Assembly (NCBI GenBank): GCA_964419335.1 | Contig: CAYQOX010000006.1 | Coordinates: 65,327-129,326 of the forward strand | DNA from: CAYQOX01 sp964419335 | GTDB taxonomy: Bacteria > Hinthialibacterota > Hinthialibacteria > Hinthialibacterales > Hinthialibacteraceae | Length of the DNA stretch: 64,000 nt | Direction: 5' to 3' | In this document: positions 52,229 through 62,210 of the stretch, in pieces | How positions within the stretch are numbered: position 1 is the first letter of the stretch | Layout of the letters: each line of letters starts with the position of its first letter | The notes under the pieces: generated by a model | What the model was told of the DNA's origin: nothing | What the model saw: the letters and a program-made list of their open reading frames with translations, nothing else | Database searches by the model: none | Translations under genes and position numbers: made by a program

Positions 52229-54052
52229 ATGAGTAATTACGATATCCTCCATGTCATCACTCATTCAAGATCCATTTTGAAGAAGTCGGTCACCCTCGCT
52301 TTTTTCATGCTTCCCATCGGGCTTTTGATCTCACCGACATGGGCGCAGGGGATTTTTGACTCAACCAATGATTGGCCTCAAATTGGCGACTTTTTCGTCC
52401 CAGGTGAAGTTCAAGTGACGGGCGAAGGAGAAGAGGCGGTCTATACCCTCACGGGGAATGGCAATGGCTTGGGAGAAACCAACGATAGTGATGAAGGCTT
52501 CTTCCTTTATACCGAGAAAGAGGACAGTTGGAGCCTCCAAGGCCGCCTCACTTGGGATAACCCCGGGCTACCCGAATCGGGCAGTGTCGGCTTGACAATT
52601 CGTGAAGATGGAGAAAACCCCAGCGCAAGACATTACACCGCCGTTATGCGTGTGGTGGATGGTGAAGAGCGCAGCGATGTTCGCTATCGTAATATTTTAG
52701 CCCTCAGCGGCTTGCCTACGAATGAATTACGCACCCTGGACGATGAACCCTTGGTAGATCCCGGGGAGGGTTTATGGTTCCGCCTCAGCCACATACATCC
52801 ACTTTTCCTCTTTCTGACCGAGTACTCGCTGGATGGGGAGGTATGGATTTTAGCCGATACCCAAGTTTTTCCTTGGGCAACAGGCTCTCTCGCCTATGGC
52901 TTGTTTATCGCCAGCGATTCCGACGATGAAGAAGTCGTACAAGCCCAAGTCGATAACGTGTCTTTAATCCCTTCTCCACCAGTCGCTGATCGCTCTTTCT
53001 CAAAACCTGTGTTTAGCCCCAACGATACCATCAACGTAACACTGGACGTCTATACCTCCACCCAGACCCCTGAACTTGTGATAGAAGAAACCATCCCCCA
53101 AGGATGGACCGCCGCCAATATAAGTCACGGTGGCCAATCCACAGATGGCACAATTACTTGGTCATTAACCGACGTCTCGGCCGGGCGAACCACCCTCACT
53201 TACCAGGCGGTCGTTCCTGATGATCCCGCCAGCAGCGCCGAATGGGAAGGCACGATTGTGGATGGCCTTGAAATTCTAGGCAAATCCGGCCTCATGCTTT
53301 CTGGTGGTGATGTTTCCCGTATCTCAGACGGAATCTTAATGTTCTATGATTTTTCCGAAGGCGAGGGGGATACAGTTTTCGATCAATCAGGTGTAGGGGA
53401 TCCAGTAGATTTAACCATTGAAGATCCCGAGAAGGTGGTTTGGAGTCCGGGCTCATTACGCGTGGCTGCCAGTACCAAAATCCGCTCGTTTGAACCGGTA
53501 CCCAAACTATTCGACACATTTACTGATTTTGATCACGATGGTTCAATCACCATCGAAGCCTGGGTCGCCCCCGGAAACACCGAGCAAACGGGTCCCGCCC
53601 GCATGGTGACCTACTCCGATAATCCTTCGTACCGTAACTTTACCCTTGGTCAGCAGGCAGACTTTTACCAAATGCGCTTACGTACCGGGCTGGAGGTCAC
53701 CGACGCAAACCGGAACGGCACTCAGCCTTTTTTCTCTTCCCCTGAGGGTACGGCAACCACAACCTTAACCCACGTGGTTTTTGTTCGCGATGCCGATTGG
53801 TCTACTTTTCTTTTCATTAACGGAGAAGATGTTTCCGAAGAGGGATCTTTTTATGACTTTTATTTCGACAATTGGGATCCATCCTATGAATTTGGCTTAG
53901 CTAATGAAATCAACGAGGAGAGACCTTGGTTGGGCGAATATTACCTGGTTGCCATATACGATCGCGGCCTCACCGCCGACGAAGTCGCCCAAAACTTTGC
54001 CGCTGGAGTTGAAATCCCCGACGTTCATATCTCCACCTGGCCTATTTATTAA
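52229..54052 (+). CDS. Secreted LamG-domain surface protein
   Basis: The start is ATG 52229, with AGAGGAGA upstream. The 607-residue product has a signal peptide (LAFFMLPIGLLISPTWAQ). Residues about 30-240 form a beta-rich jelly-roll-like domain (YTLTGNGNGLGETNDSDEGFFLY, YSLDGEVWILADTQVFPWATG). A DUF11/CARDB-like segment follows (NVTLDVYTSTQTPELVIEE, LTYQAVVPDDPAS). A C-terminal LamG/concanavalin-like domain begins LMFYDFSEGEGDTVFDQSG and contains SITIEAWVAPGN and YLVAIYDRGLTADEVAQNF. No catalytic motif is seen, so binding or surface display is likelier than catalysis. Confidence 0.82.
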   Translation: MSNYDILHVITHSRSILKKSVTLAFFMLPIGLLISPTWAQGIFDSTNDWPQIGDFFVPGEVQVTGEGEEAVYTLTGNGNGLGETNDSDEGFFLYTEKEDSWSLQGRLTWDNPGLPESGSVGLTIREDGENPSARHYTAVMRVVDGEERSDVRYRNILALSGLPTNELRTLDDEPLVDPGEGLWFRLSHIHPLFLFLTEYSLDGEVWILADTQVFPWATGSLAYGLFIASDSDDEEVVQAQVDNVSLIPSPPVADRSFSKPVFSPNDTINVTLDVYTSTQTPELVIEETIPQGWTAANISHGGQSTDGTITWSLTDVSAGRTTLTYQAVVPDDPASSAEWEGTIVDGLEILGKSGLMLSGGDVSRISDGILMFYDFSEGEGDTVFDQSGVGDPVDLTIEDPEKVVWSPGSLRVAASTKIRSFEPVPKLFDTFTDFDHDGSITIEAWVAPGNTEQTGPARMVTYSDNPSYRNFTLGQQADFYQMRLRTGLEVTDANRNGTQPFFSSPEGTATTTLTHVVFVRDADWSTFLFINGEDVSEEGSFYDFYFDNWDPSYEFGLANEINEERPWLGEYYLVAIYDRGLTADEVAQNFAAGVEIPDVHISTWPIY

Positions 54053-54072
54053 AATTAAGTCTCACAAAACAA

Positions 54073-54097
54073 ATGAGGGGTCATTGCGACCCCTCAT
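54073..54097. terminator. Bidirectional terminator hairpin
   Basis: A perfect 10-bp stem (ATGAGGGGTC with GACCCCTCAT) around a 5-base loop, exactly between the LamG gene and the opposing giant gene. U-tracts are poor on both sides. Confidence 0.65.
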
Positions 54098-54124
54098 TCC
54101 TATTCTCCAACATACTGCGTTCCG

Positions 54125-57100
54125 CTATCGCGATCGTGTCATAAACTCCACCGGCGCCTTCGTATCGATCGGCCCGATTACCCGCGGCGAACCGCTTTCC
54201 GTGAAGAGGAACACGCGGAAACTATATTCCTCACCCGATTGCGGACCATCCGCAAACGCATCGGCGATTTGTGGTACCTCCGCAGCCCAGCGTAGATGCT
54301 TCTCTTTCGGCCTACGGGGCAGACCTAGGAACTCGAACGAATCATTGGAACCCGTACGCACCCACACATGATACGTCTTTACATCCTCCGAATCAAAGTT
54401 CCAGCGTACCACCAGTTCTTCCTCTCCTTCTTCATCCAAATCAATATTCCCGCTCAAGTCTGCATACGAACCCATATCATCCGCCACAATCACGTTCTCT
54501 TTGGGGATCAGGGGTTGGAAATTCACCGGCGCCGTATGCGTAATATTGCGCATAATACGGTTCGGTCCCGATTCACGCAGTCCGAAAATGAAGAAGCGGT
54601 AATGATGTCCAAACTCAGGCCCACCGCTAAACATGCGGTTTAAGCCTTCCGCTCCTCGTTTCCACACAAATTGATTCGTCTTCGCACCCGTGGACGCCAG
54701 GAATTCACGCTCCTCATCTATTTGTACCCAAATGTGATAGGACGCTACCTCATCCGAGATTTTTTCCCAATGAATTACCAGTTCTTCTTCTCCGGGTCGG
54801 TCATAATCTGTCTTCCCGCTCAACGGTTCATTGGAATCCACATCATCCGTTACATAAACCGGACGTTCAGGAAGAAACGTCGGGAAGGGGGTGATGATAA
54901 TCCTGCGCGTCGGTGTCGGCGTCGGTTCGAGCCGCGGTGTGGGAGTCGATGTGAACGTCGGTGTTGGCTCCAACTGCGGCGTCGATGTTGGTGTCGAAGT
55001 GGGGCTCGGCTCTTCCGTAGGGGATGGTGTGGGGCGTATATCACCCGGTCTTTCAGGGAAGAGATCAACTCCATCCAAACCATAGGTTTCATCCGGATCT
55101 CCCGTCAACTGATGATTATCCAGGTATAACCCATTCACCATCGTCGAAGCAATGTGGTACAACAGATCACCCTCTCTATAATCGATGGGATCCCGGAGAT
55201 CATCCAACTCGGTCGAGAAGAACAAGGTATCGTGTGGATCGACCAAAATGCGTTCCGAGAGACATTGCGACACCGCATCCAATCCGCGATTCTCACGGCC
55301 AGGCCATCCACTCAGTATCCCCGGCGCACTCGAGGGGATCTGATCCGCTCCCGAACGCAGCACACTCGCCGAGGCACCCGAAGGTGTGAATCGCATGAGG
55401 ATCAAATCATCCGCGCTCACTCGGGTTCCCGCCGGCAACAAACTATTTGACCCCGCTACGAATTCTTCATTAAACTCTTCCAGCGAGAAGATCAACCGGA
55501 ACTCACGTTTCTCCGTGATGCAGCTGAGCGCATTGAGCAGTTGCACACTCGATACCACTGTCATCTCCAGCGCATCAAACACTCGAATAAAGGCTTCCGC
55601 TTCCAGGGCATCAATCCCTACGAAATTCACTTCATTTCCATCTTCTTCCACCAAATCCAACGGATCGATCAACACCTGGTTCAAGATCACACCACCGTTC
55701 GTCAGCAGCACATCCCCATCGGTTAATGTTTTCCCTGCGAGTATATGTTTCGAATGGGTAACTTTCATTTTCTCTTCGATGGTGAAAATGATTCTATGTT
55801 TAGGACGTCGATCATCTTGGTTCAACGCTTCTTGATCCAGCGTCAAAATATCGAATCCGTCCAATCCATAGTTACGTACATCTAAATCAGGATCATTGAA
55901 ATACCTGAGCAATTCCGGATTCCTGCCTCCAGGAAGTACACTCGCGGGTCCCCCCGAAGGATCAGCAAGCAAAATATCCCCATGAGTCCCACCGGTCGGC
56001 AGACTTAAGTCTTCTTCAATCGTGAAATACACGAAGCAATCCTCCACCTGCGGAATTGTCGGTGTGAATGTCGGGGAAGGAGTCAGTGTATCCGTAGGTG
56101 TGGGCGTGATAATCGGGGTATTCGTCGGAGTCGGTGTTGGTGTAATAGGGATACGCTCCTTCGTCACATCTAGCGCATCCAATCCCCAATGCCCTGCTGG
56201 ATTATCAAATCCTGTCAGTGGGATATTTTTTCGATAGACTTGATTGATGCCTGCCGCTAAATTCTGGAACAAGACATCCCCATGTTGAAACTCAACCGGT
56301 GGTGTATCATCAATATCATCTGACTCCGTGGAATAATAAAGCTGGTCCACTGGCTCAATCCATTTCCATTCCTCCAGACACAAGGCGATCGCATCCAATC
56401 CCCGGTTTCGTTCTACCGTAAATCCTTCCAAGATACTCGGTGCGGAACTTGGAATCTGATTCGCTCCCGAACGTACCACCTGGCCGGTTATATTCCCGGT
56501 CAACTCCAGGGTCAGCAGGATCAAGTCATCCGCGCTCACACGGGTTCCCGCCGGCAACACACTTCCCGTACCGGTTATATACTCTTCGTTGTTTTCCTCA
56601 AACGAAAACAGGAGGTTGATCTCGTTGGGTAAATCAATATCGGAGAATTCCATCAAGGATTTCACCACCGTCATTTCCAACTGATCGAAGAGCTCAACTC
56701 CACCTTGAATCTCAAGCGCATCGATTCCGAGATACTCAACCGGCTCTTCATCTTCCCTCATCAGATCCATCACCTGCATGATGGCCTGATTGAGAATAAC
56801 TCCACCGTTTGTAAGATAGATTTCTCCATCCCCGGTGCTCGAGCCAAAGAGCGGATGGTTCGGATTCGTGATTTTTACTTCCTCTTCGGTCGTGAAGTAA
56901 ATCTTGTGCCAGAGTCTCATCTCCATCAATAAATCAGGATCTCGTAAATCATGTTCAAACACTTCCTTATTTAACCCGATAATATCGAATCCATCCAACC
57001 CTCGATTTTCAACTTCATCCGGGGTGATGGGTAATTCTCGGAACAATCGTAACAAGTCATAATTGCTTCCACCCGGCAGCGTATACGTAGGACCACCCGG

Positions 57101-59803
57101 GTTTTCCACCAGAATATCACCATGATCCCCTGCATTATTCGGTAGGAAATTCGGCTCCTCAATACTGAAATACACAAAACACTCTTCCACCGGTGGCTTG
57201 GTTGGCTCAGGAGTGTCACTCGGTGTCGGGGTTAGCGTGGGGGTTGGACTTGGACGTGGGGTATCCGTCGGTTCAGGAGTATTTGTCGGGGTGGGTGTTT
57301 CGATCGGTTCGACTTTCTTGGGATACAAATCCACCCCATCCAGTCCATAGAGATTATCGGGATATCCCGTTAGTTGGCCATTGGTTAAATGCACATAATT
57401 CGTCGGACTGCTAAACTGATGTACCAACAAATCGCCTTCTCTGAACTCAATCGGATCGAGATCATCATCCAACTCCGTCGAAAAATGGAGCCGTCCCAAC
57501 TCATCATAAATCTCATTTTCATCCAAACACGTAGCGGCCGCGTCCAACCCGCGATTCTCTTCTGCATCAAATTGATCAAATAAGGTCGGCGCTGTACTGG
57601 GGATTTGATCGACTCCCGACCGGACCACGCGGGCGGCGGGACCATTGGGCGTTATTCTGTATTGAATCAAGTCATCAGCGCTAACCCGCGTTCCCACGGG
57701 AAGCAGGCTTCCACTTGTCGCTGTATATTCTTCATTCACTTCTTCAAAAGAGATATAGATCGTCAGCGACTCGGTCACCATATACTCGATCAACTCATCT
57801 AGACTCCCAATGACTACATTTCTTAATCCGTCAAAAGAAGGCAGCAGAGTTTCCACTTCAACTGCATCAATCCCCAATTCTCTCACCGGTTCTTCATTCT
57901 CGTCAATTAACGCCAAAGGTGGAATCAACGCTTGATTAAGAATCATCCCGCCATTGGTTAACAGCAAGTCACCGTCTGTGATCGTGCTTCCCGCAGCTGG
58001 ATGAGCCGTATTGCTTATACGGATACCATGTTCAAGCGTAAAAATAACTTTATGGAATCGATCTGCACCAACTGCGATTTCACCCAATTCCAAAATATCA
58101 AATCCGTCTAACCCCAATTCAAACATGACGTCATCATTGGGATCATCGAGAAATGCTCGCATCAAATCGCCCAGTTTTCCACCTGGAAGCACAAAGGCCG
58201 TTCCTCCTGGATTATGCACCAAGATATCACTGTGCGTACCGCCCCCCGGCAATGTCTCATACTCTTCGATGCTGAAAAACACAGGACAATCTTCGACCGG
58301 CTCTTGGGGTGTCGGCGTCGGGCTTTTTCTACCCGGTGTGGGCGTGGTTGTCGGCGTAGGCGTATCATCCGGTGGTGGAGGAAGTGTGGGTGTTGGTTCC
58401 TCGATGATGATAGGTGTAGGTGTATCGGTTGCCGTAGGTTCTTCTATTGGAGTCGGAGTATCTTCATCGGGAAGTCTAGGTGTCGGGGTGTTCGTGGCAG
58501 TCGGTTCTTCCGGAGTTGGCGTCTTTCTCTCATCCTTTACAGATTCCGACATCGCAAAGCGAATTTTTAAATCCGGCGAGCCAAACGTCAAAAATCCTTC
58601 ATCATCCGTTTCCACAAAAATACGCGCCCATTCTAACCCCGCATTGTCATCATTCTGATCGGCATCATGCAATATATCAATATAAGGCCGTCCGTTGTCT
58701 TTGCCACATCCAAAGACACGTACCGCATGGCCTCCCCCTTCGGGATAACTAAAACATAATTCCACATCTTCACCCATCCGAATTTGCTCACATATCCATT
58801 CCCAGGTGACTTTCTCCCCTTGATCTTCCAAGGGAATACCTAAATGTTCATAATCTCCTGGCGGCAAAGCTTGATCTGGAGGATCCCCCCAGCCTCGCCC
58901 TTGATAGCGATTGATCAACTCATCCCCCAATCCGTACTCCGCTAAAAAAATAAATTTCCCTTGAATCATGGGGGTAAACCAAGTCCCCGAACCGGATCTT
59001 CTCCCTGACGATTCTCGCCCGGCCAATTCATCCAGCAGCCCCACCAGCGAATCATCATCCGGGTCGCTACCAACCCCCGGCTTATGATCGACCGGGATAT
59101 CCAATCCAAAACGTTCTTCTAAATATTGCAAACTGTTCGCGATCGACATGGGAAAGCATTGGTTTTTCGCCGCTTCTACATTGATTCGGTTCCAGTCCTC
59201 CAATCCCTCTGAATCAATTCGCTCACCATCGAGGGTTCCTCGAAAACCTAACGGCGGAGGCGTGAAAATCGCATTCTCCACCGCTTCTCCCACGCCTTCT
59301 GCACTCCAAACCGTTTGCCCCAATATGAAAGAGGTCATTTCACCTTCCATAGGCTCTTCAAGGGCTTCAGGTGTATACGTCACATACGCATTGAAAAGTT
59401 CGAAAGGCCGCGAAAGCTCTCTGATGGTATCCTCATTGAGATTCGGTGAGGAAAAATCAATATGCCCGAGGTTGAAATACGTCACGATGGGAATGATATC
59501 GGTGGCTTTTACAGGAAAGTTGGCCACAAGCCAACCCGCTTCCCCTATTACATTAATATACCCATGCGTCACCCCGGTCATTTCCGCAAGTTGATTCGCA
59601 TTCACTTCCATTCGCCCCCAACTTGAATAGTGCCACTCATCATTTAGGAAATCAAAACTCACTTGCTGAAATTGAACTCCATAACCTTCCTCAATTCCTG
59701 GATCATCGCTTTGGCTGGATGCCATATCCGCCACAAATAATAAAGCACACAACACCAACACAGACACGGCTACGGTTTGAATGATAGAACCTTCTGGTCT
59801 CAT
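54125..59803 (-). CDS. Giant secreted protein: papain-like domain, Thr/Pro linkers, twelve-unit repeat region, two Fn3-like domains
   Basis: An 1892-residue protein with a signal peptide (residues 8-31). A papain-like/C39-like domain (about 200-415) has Cys216 in NQCFPMSIANSLQYL, His359 in GGGHAVRVFG and Asp376/380. Thr/Pro-rich linkers occur at about 426-502, 835-870, 1218-1252 and 1588-1640. Three modules (about 506-830, 874-1216, 1256-1585) lie between them. Each module holds four units that start with a strand like FSIEE or YFSTE, carry a GDILL-type turn, and end with GLDGFD, GIDALE, RGLDA or GLDGVD, giving twelve units in all. Two Fn3-like domains (about 1648-1760 and 1770-1890) close it. 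I know no family for the modules. The papain-like domain may release or anchor the protein, or be inactive. Confidence 0.9.
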   Translation of the reverse strand: MRPEGSIIQTVAVSVLVLCALLFVADMASSQSDDPGIEEGYGVQFQQVSFDFLNDEWHYSSWGRMEVNANQLAEMTGVTHGYINVIGEAGWLVANFPVKATDIIPIVTYFNLGHIDFSSPNLNEDTIRELSRPFELFNAYVTYTPEALEEPMEGEMTSFILGQTVWSAEGVGEAVENAIFTPPPLGFRGTLDGERIDSEGLEDWNRINVEAAKNQCFPMSIANSLQYLEERFGLDIPVDHKPGVGSDPDDDSLVGLLDELAGRESSGRRSGSGTWFTPMIQGKFIFLAEYGLGDELINRYQGRGWGDPPDQALPPGDYEHLGIPLEDQGEKVTWEWICEQIRMGEDVELCFSYPEGGGHAVRVFGCGKDNGRPYIDILHDADQNDDNAGLEWARIFVETDDEGFLTFGSPDLKIRFAMSESVKDERKTPTPEEPTATNTPTPRLPDEDTPTPIEEPTATDTPTPIIIEEPTPTLPPPPDDTPTPTTTPTPGRKSPTPTPQEPVEDCPVFFSIEEYETLPGGGTHSDILVHNPGGTAFVLPGGKLGDLMRAFLDDPNDDVMFELGLDGFDILELGEIAVGADRFHKVIFTLEHGIRISNTAHPAAGSTITDGDLLLTNGGMILNQALIPPLALIDENEEPVRELGIDAVEVETLLPSFDGLRNVVIGSLDELIEYMVTESLTIYISFEEVNEEYTATSGSLLPVGTRVSADDLIQYRITPNGPAARVVRSGVDQIPSTAPTLFDQFDAEENRGLDAAATCLDENEIYDELGRLHFSTELDDDLDPIEFREGDLLVHQFSSPTNYVHLTNGQLTGYPDNLYGLDGVDLYPKKVEPIETPTPTNTPEPTDTPRPSPTPTLTPTPSDTPEPTKPPVEECFVYFSIEEPNFLPNNAGDHGDILVENPGGPTYTLPGGSNYDLLRLFRELPITPDEVENRGLDGFDIIGLNKEVFEHDLRDPDLLMEMRLWHKIYFTTEEEVKITNPNHPLFGSSTGDGEIYLTNGGVILNQAIMQVMDLMREDEEPVEYLGIDALEIQGGVELFDQLEMTVVKSLMEFSDIDLPNEINLLFSFEENNEEYITGTGSVLPAGTRVSADDLILLTLELTGNITGQVVRSGANQIPSSAPSILEGFTVERNRGLDAIALCLEEWKWIEPVDQLYYSTESDDIDDTPPVEFQHGDVLFQNLAAGINQVYRKNIPLTGFDNPAGHWGLDALDVTKERIPITPTPTPTNTPIITPTPTDTLTPSPTFTPTIPQVEDCFVYFTIEEDLSLPTGGTHGDILLADPSGGPASVLPGGRNPELLRYFNDPDLDVRNYGLDGFDILTLDQEALNQDDRRPKHRIIFTIEEKMKVTHSKHILAGKTLTDGDVLLTNGGVILNQVLIDPLDLVEEDGNEVNFVGIDALEAEAFIRVFDALEMTVVSSVQLLNALSCITEKREFRLIFSLEEFNEEFVAGSNSLLPAGTRVSADDLILMRFTPSGASASVLRSGADQIPSSAPGILSGWPGRENRGLDAVSQCLSERILVDPHDTLFFSTELDDLRDPIDYREGDLLYHIASTMVNGLYLDNHQLTGDPDETYGLDGVDLFPERPGDIRPTPSPTEEPSPTSTPTSTPQLEPTPTFTSTPTPRLEPTPTPTRRIIITPFPTFLPERPVYVTDDVDSNEPLSGKTDYDRPGEEELVIHWEKISDEVASYHIWVQIDEEREFLASTGAKTNQFVWKRGAEGLNRMFSGGPEFGHHYRFFIFGLRESGPNRIMRNITHTAPVNFQPLIPKENVIVADDMGSYADLSGNIDLDEEGEEELVVRWNFDSEDVKTYHVWVRTGSNDSFEFLGLPRRPKEKHLRWAAEVPQIADAFADGPQSGEEYSFRVFLFTESGSPRVIGPIDTKAPVEFMTRSR

Positions 59804-60098
59804 CTCTTCTACTCCCTCACTTTGTTAAATTTTGTGAATCCTCGATGCAGAAATTTTGAATGGTACATTACAATGGGTGTAAAAAACTTTCAAAAATGAA
59901 TCGTTCTTTTTTATTGTGTGATGTGCATGGATGGATGTCTTTACAAAAGTAAGTAAAGGTTGAAATGATTTTTTTGTCAACCCAAAATTTCAAAAGATAC
60001 TCGCGATTTTGCAACCCATTCTCTATATATAGAGACACGATGTGCGCACACGGGTTTCTGAGTCTCGGGATAATTTTGGTCGGATTGTCTTGAGATTC
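59804..60098. other. Upstream region of the giant gene, with a 16-base palindrome
   Basis: No gene seen. A perfect palindrome, TCTCTATATATAGAGA, lies at 60020-60035 and could be a regulatory site or part of a terminator. Promoter boxes for the giant gene are not clear. Confidence 0.4.
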
Positions 60099-60109
60099 TT
60101 AAAAGGGCG

Positions 60110-60450
60110 TTGTACAAACACCAACTTCGGTTGGTACTTCTAGCGGCAGTTCGCTCCCATTTCGGTGCGTCATGGAAGCGAACGAAAGGTTGCTTTCGCG
60201 AAGTCTTGCCTCGGTTTCCTTCCTGGAAACCGTCCCGGTGTGAAGAGGCCGGGTACGCTCTCTCGCTTTGAGCCTCTCCTTGATGGTGATGAGGATACGC
60301 TCAAAGTGACGTAAATCGCCCGCCAAATGTGTTGGGCGCCCAACAAAAGGTTCTTTACTATGAAGAAAGGATAACCAAATCGAATAAATCACTTCCCAAG
60401 CACATAAGACATCCCCAGCGGGTACAACCAACGCACTCATTGCCTGGGGC
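60110..60450. ncRNA. Candidate structured non-coding RNA, strand uncertain
   Basis: Within about 340 bases I count eight separate hairpins. The clearest are: ACCAAC-TTCG-GTTGGT (60120-60135), a canonical cUUCGg tetraloop on the + strand; CGAAAG-GTTG-CTTTCG (60183-60198); an 8-bp stem with 5-base loop (60212-60232); CCCGG/CCGGG (60234-60253); CTTTGAGC with GCTCAAAG (60266-60306); a 16-base palindrome (60330-60345); and CCCCAG with CTGGGG (60413-60449). A 124-codon open frame crosses the region on the minus strand, but its translation resembles no protein I know. I recognise no RNA family (not RNase P, tmRNA, 6S or SRP). The class is an inference from structure only. Confidence 0.45.
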
Positions 60451-60528
60451 TCATAAACCCACCTACTTACCATTGCCTTATCTCAACCATCGTTGCTCAT
60501 CCAAACGATGAGGGCATACCTCTGTCTT

Positions 60529-61896
60529 CTATTCAGCATTCATTCGGGATAAATCACACCAATATACTTTATTCGAAAGGATGTCTTTATTCGTTTCTCC
60601 TTTTACCCCATGAGTAAAAATCATCGTTGGCGCACCTTCAAGCAGCTCCGGCCGAGTCGCGCGCTGCAAGTTCGGCAGCCAATTGGGAACCTGATTATCC
60701 GTTTCAGAGATCGCATAGGTCTCGAAGGATTGACCCCGATCTTCTGAAATCAAAACGATAACCTCGTTCGTGGGATTCCCCCAAAAAGTACTTTGATCGG
60801 CTTGCACCGTCGTCAACGCCAGATACATTCTCCCCTCTCGATCAAACGTGATACACCCGGGAGTTTGCACCGAACGATTCGGCCAACGTTTTTGCACTTC
60901 GGGCAATATATTTCGCTGTTTCCATTCTCCCTCATCATTTGGATGCGCTAACCATGTCGTAAAAGGCTGTTCATGGAGCTGCGAATAAATCATCCAAGGT
61001 GTACCCTCTGGCGAAACCGCAATCGCACCCGGCCGAAAATTCGGTACCTCTTGAGGTTCTCTGGAACCATCAATCAAATCGATCGTAGCCGGGCTGGCCG
61101 GTAACTCTACCTGTGTCCCATCGGCACGTTGCCAACGTTCACCACCATCTTCCGTCTTTAAATAACCTATAGCATAGCCTGACTCATATGGCTCGCGTTC
61201 ATAAATCATAAACCCCATATGCAATGTCTCTCCATCCGGGCTAAACACCAGCGAATCCTGCCATCGTGTATACCCCGAAGGCGCATTCCCCTTCAACAAC
61301 GTGGTTGGTCCTTGCCACTCTCCCCCCGCCGGCTTTTTATACATATCCATACGCCATTGTGTCTCGCTGCTCTCCCGGCAAGTCAAATACAAGGTATCCT
61401 CGTCGTCACATACCAGGGTGGGATAGGTACAACGTTCCCCAAACTGGATCACCTCTGTCCATGCAGAAGCGTCATTCACTTCTTTCGAACGCCGATACCG
61501 AAACGGGTGATGGTGCGGATAATATACTATGTGCAGATACCCTTCGCGATCCCGCGTTAAAGCGGGTCCCCCGTGATTATCATACGCCTCGCCTACCGTA
61601 TACACTGGGGACCATTCATTTTTTGTATGATCGTATGTCCGAATCCGAACCCAAAACCTTTCCTCCTCGGAATCAAGCCAAGCCACATGGGTTTTATCGC
61701 CAATCCGCACAATCTTATTACTCTCCGCATACCCGGTGGCACGCCCGCATCCATTCTCAGATAATGAAGTCAATGACGCGGATTCGCTTGAATCGCCGGT
61801 TGAATGGCTAAAAATGAATGACAAAAGAATAAAGAAAAATGGAACATAAAGAAATCGGCGTCCACTCGATTTATACTGAATAGGCTGTTGATTCAT
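60529..61896 (-). CDS. Secreted BNR_4-type beta-propeller protein
   Basis: A 455-residue protein with an N-terminal signal or anchor (FLYVPFFFILLSFIFSHSTG). The propeller has YDNHGGPALTRDREGYLHIVYYPHHHPFRYRRS near residue 110, a pattern of the BNR_4 family. Also visible are VRIRTYDHTKNEW, YTRWQDSLVFSPDGETLHMGF and an Asp-box-like SEDRGQSFE near the end. Such proteins bind or cleave sugars; some relatives are polysaccharide lyases acting on ulvan- or rhamnogalacturonan-like polymers. Catalysis cannot be shown here. The RNA-like region lies immediately downstream. Confidence 0.82.
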   Translation of the reverse strand: MNQQPIQYKSSGRRFLYVPFFFILLSFIFSHSTGDSSESASLTSLSENGCGRATGYAESNKIVRIGDKTHVAWLDSEEERFWVRIRTYDHTKNEWSPVYTVGEAYDNHGGPALTRDREGYLHIVYYPHHHPFRYRRSKEVNDASAWTEVIQFGERCTYPTLVCDDEDTLYLTCRESSETQWRMDMYKKPAGGEWQGPTTLLKGNAPSGYTRWQDSLVFSPDGETLHMGFMIYEREPYESGYAIGYLKTEDGGERWQRADGTQVELPASPATIDLIDGSREPQEVPNFRPGAIAVSPEGTPWMIYSQLHEQPFTTWLAHPNDEGEWKQRNILPEVQKRWPNRSVQTPGCITFDREGRMYLALTTVQADQSTFWGNPTNEVIVLISEDRGQSFETYAISETDNQVPNWLPNLQRATRPELLEGAPTMIFTHGVKGETNKDILSNKVYWCDLSRMNAE

Positions 61897-62210
61897 GAGA
61901 ATTTACCCCCAAAGTTAGAACCCCACCTTCATCGGCTTAAAAGTTTGATTACCCGATATTCTCATGATCACTCCCCTTAAGTCAACGGATCTTCTTCCAC
62001 ATCCTTATCTCAATGAGACAACCTTGCACTTCATGGATTTGACTTCAATGGCAGAAAATCAAAAATCCGGCTCTAGTTTTCATCTTCAATTCCTTTTGCT
62101 TTACTTACATACTTTGATATCATAGTGAGAAAAGTTGCTGTTTTCATAAACATCCATTTCATTGAATCTCAAAAAAACGTCTACGCTTTTTTTGGGAGAA
62201 GGGCAAGAAT
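61897..62210. other. Intergenic region between divergent beta-propeller genes
   Basis: This 314-base gap holds no gene. A weak promoter for the right-hand gene is possible (TTGCTT at 62096-62101 and TATCAT at 62118-62123, 16-base spacer). Nothing else stands out. Confidence 0.4.

Noticed and set aside
54271..58658. Many open frames opposite the giant gene, some with GVGVGV repeats
   Set aside because: They are antisense images of the Thr/Pro linkers and repeat modules, without ribosome-binding sites.
60099..60473. 124-codon open frame on the minus strand
   Set aside because: It runs through the hairpin-rich region, has no recognisable family, and is better explained as chance in a structured RNA; kept only as a note in the ncRNA entry.
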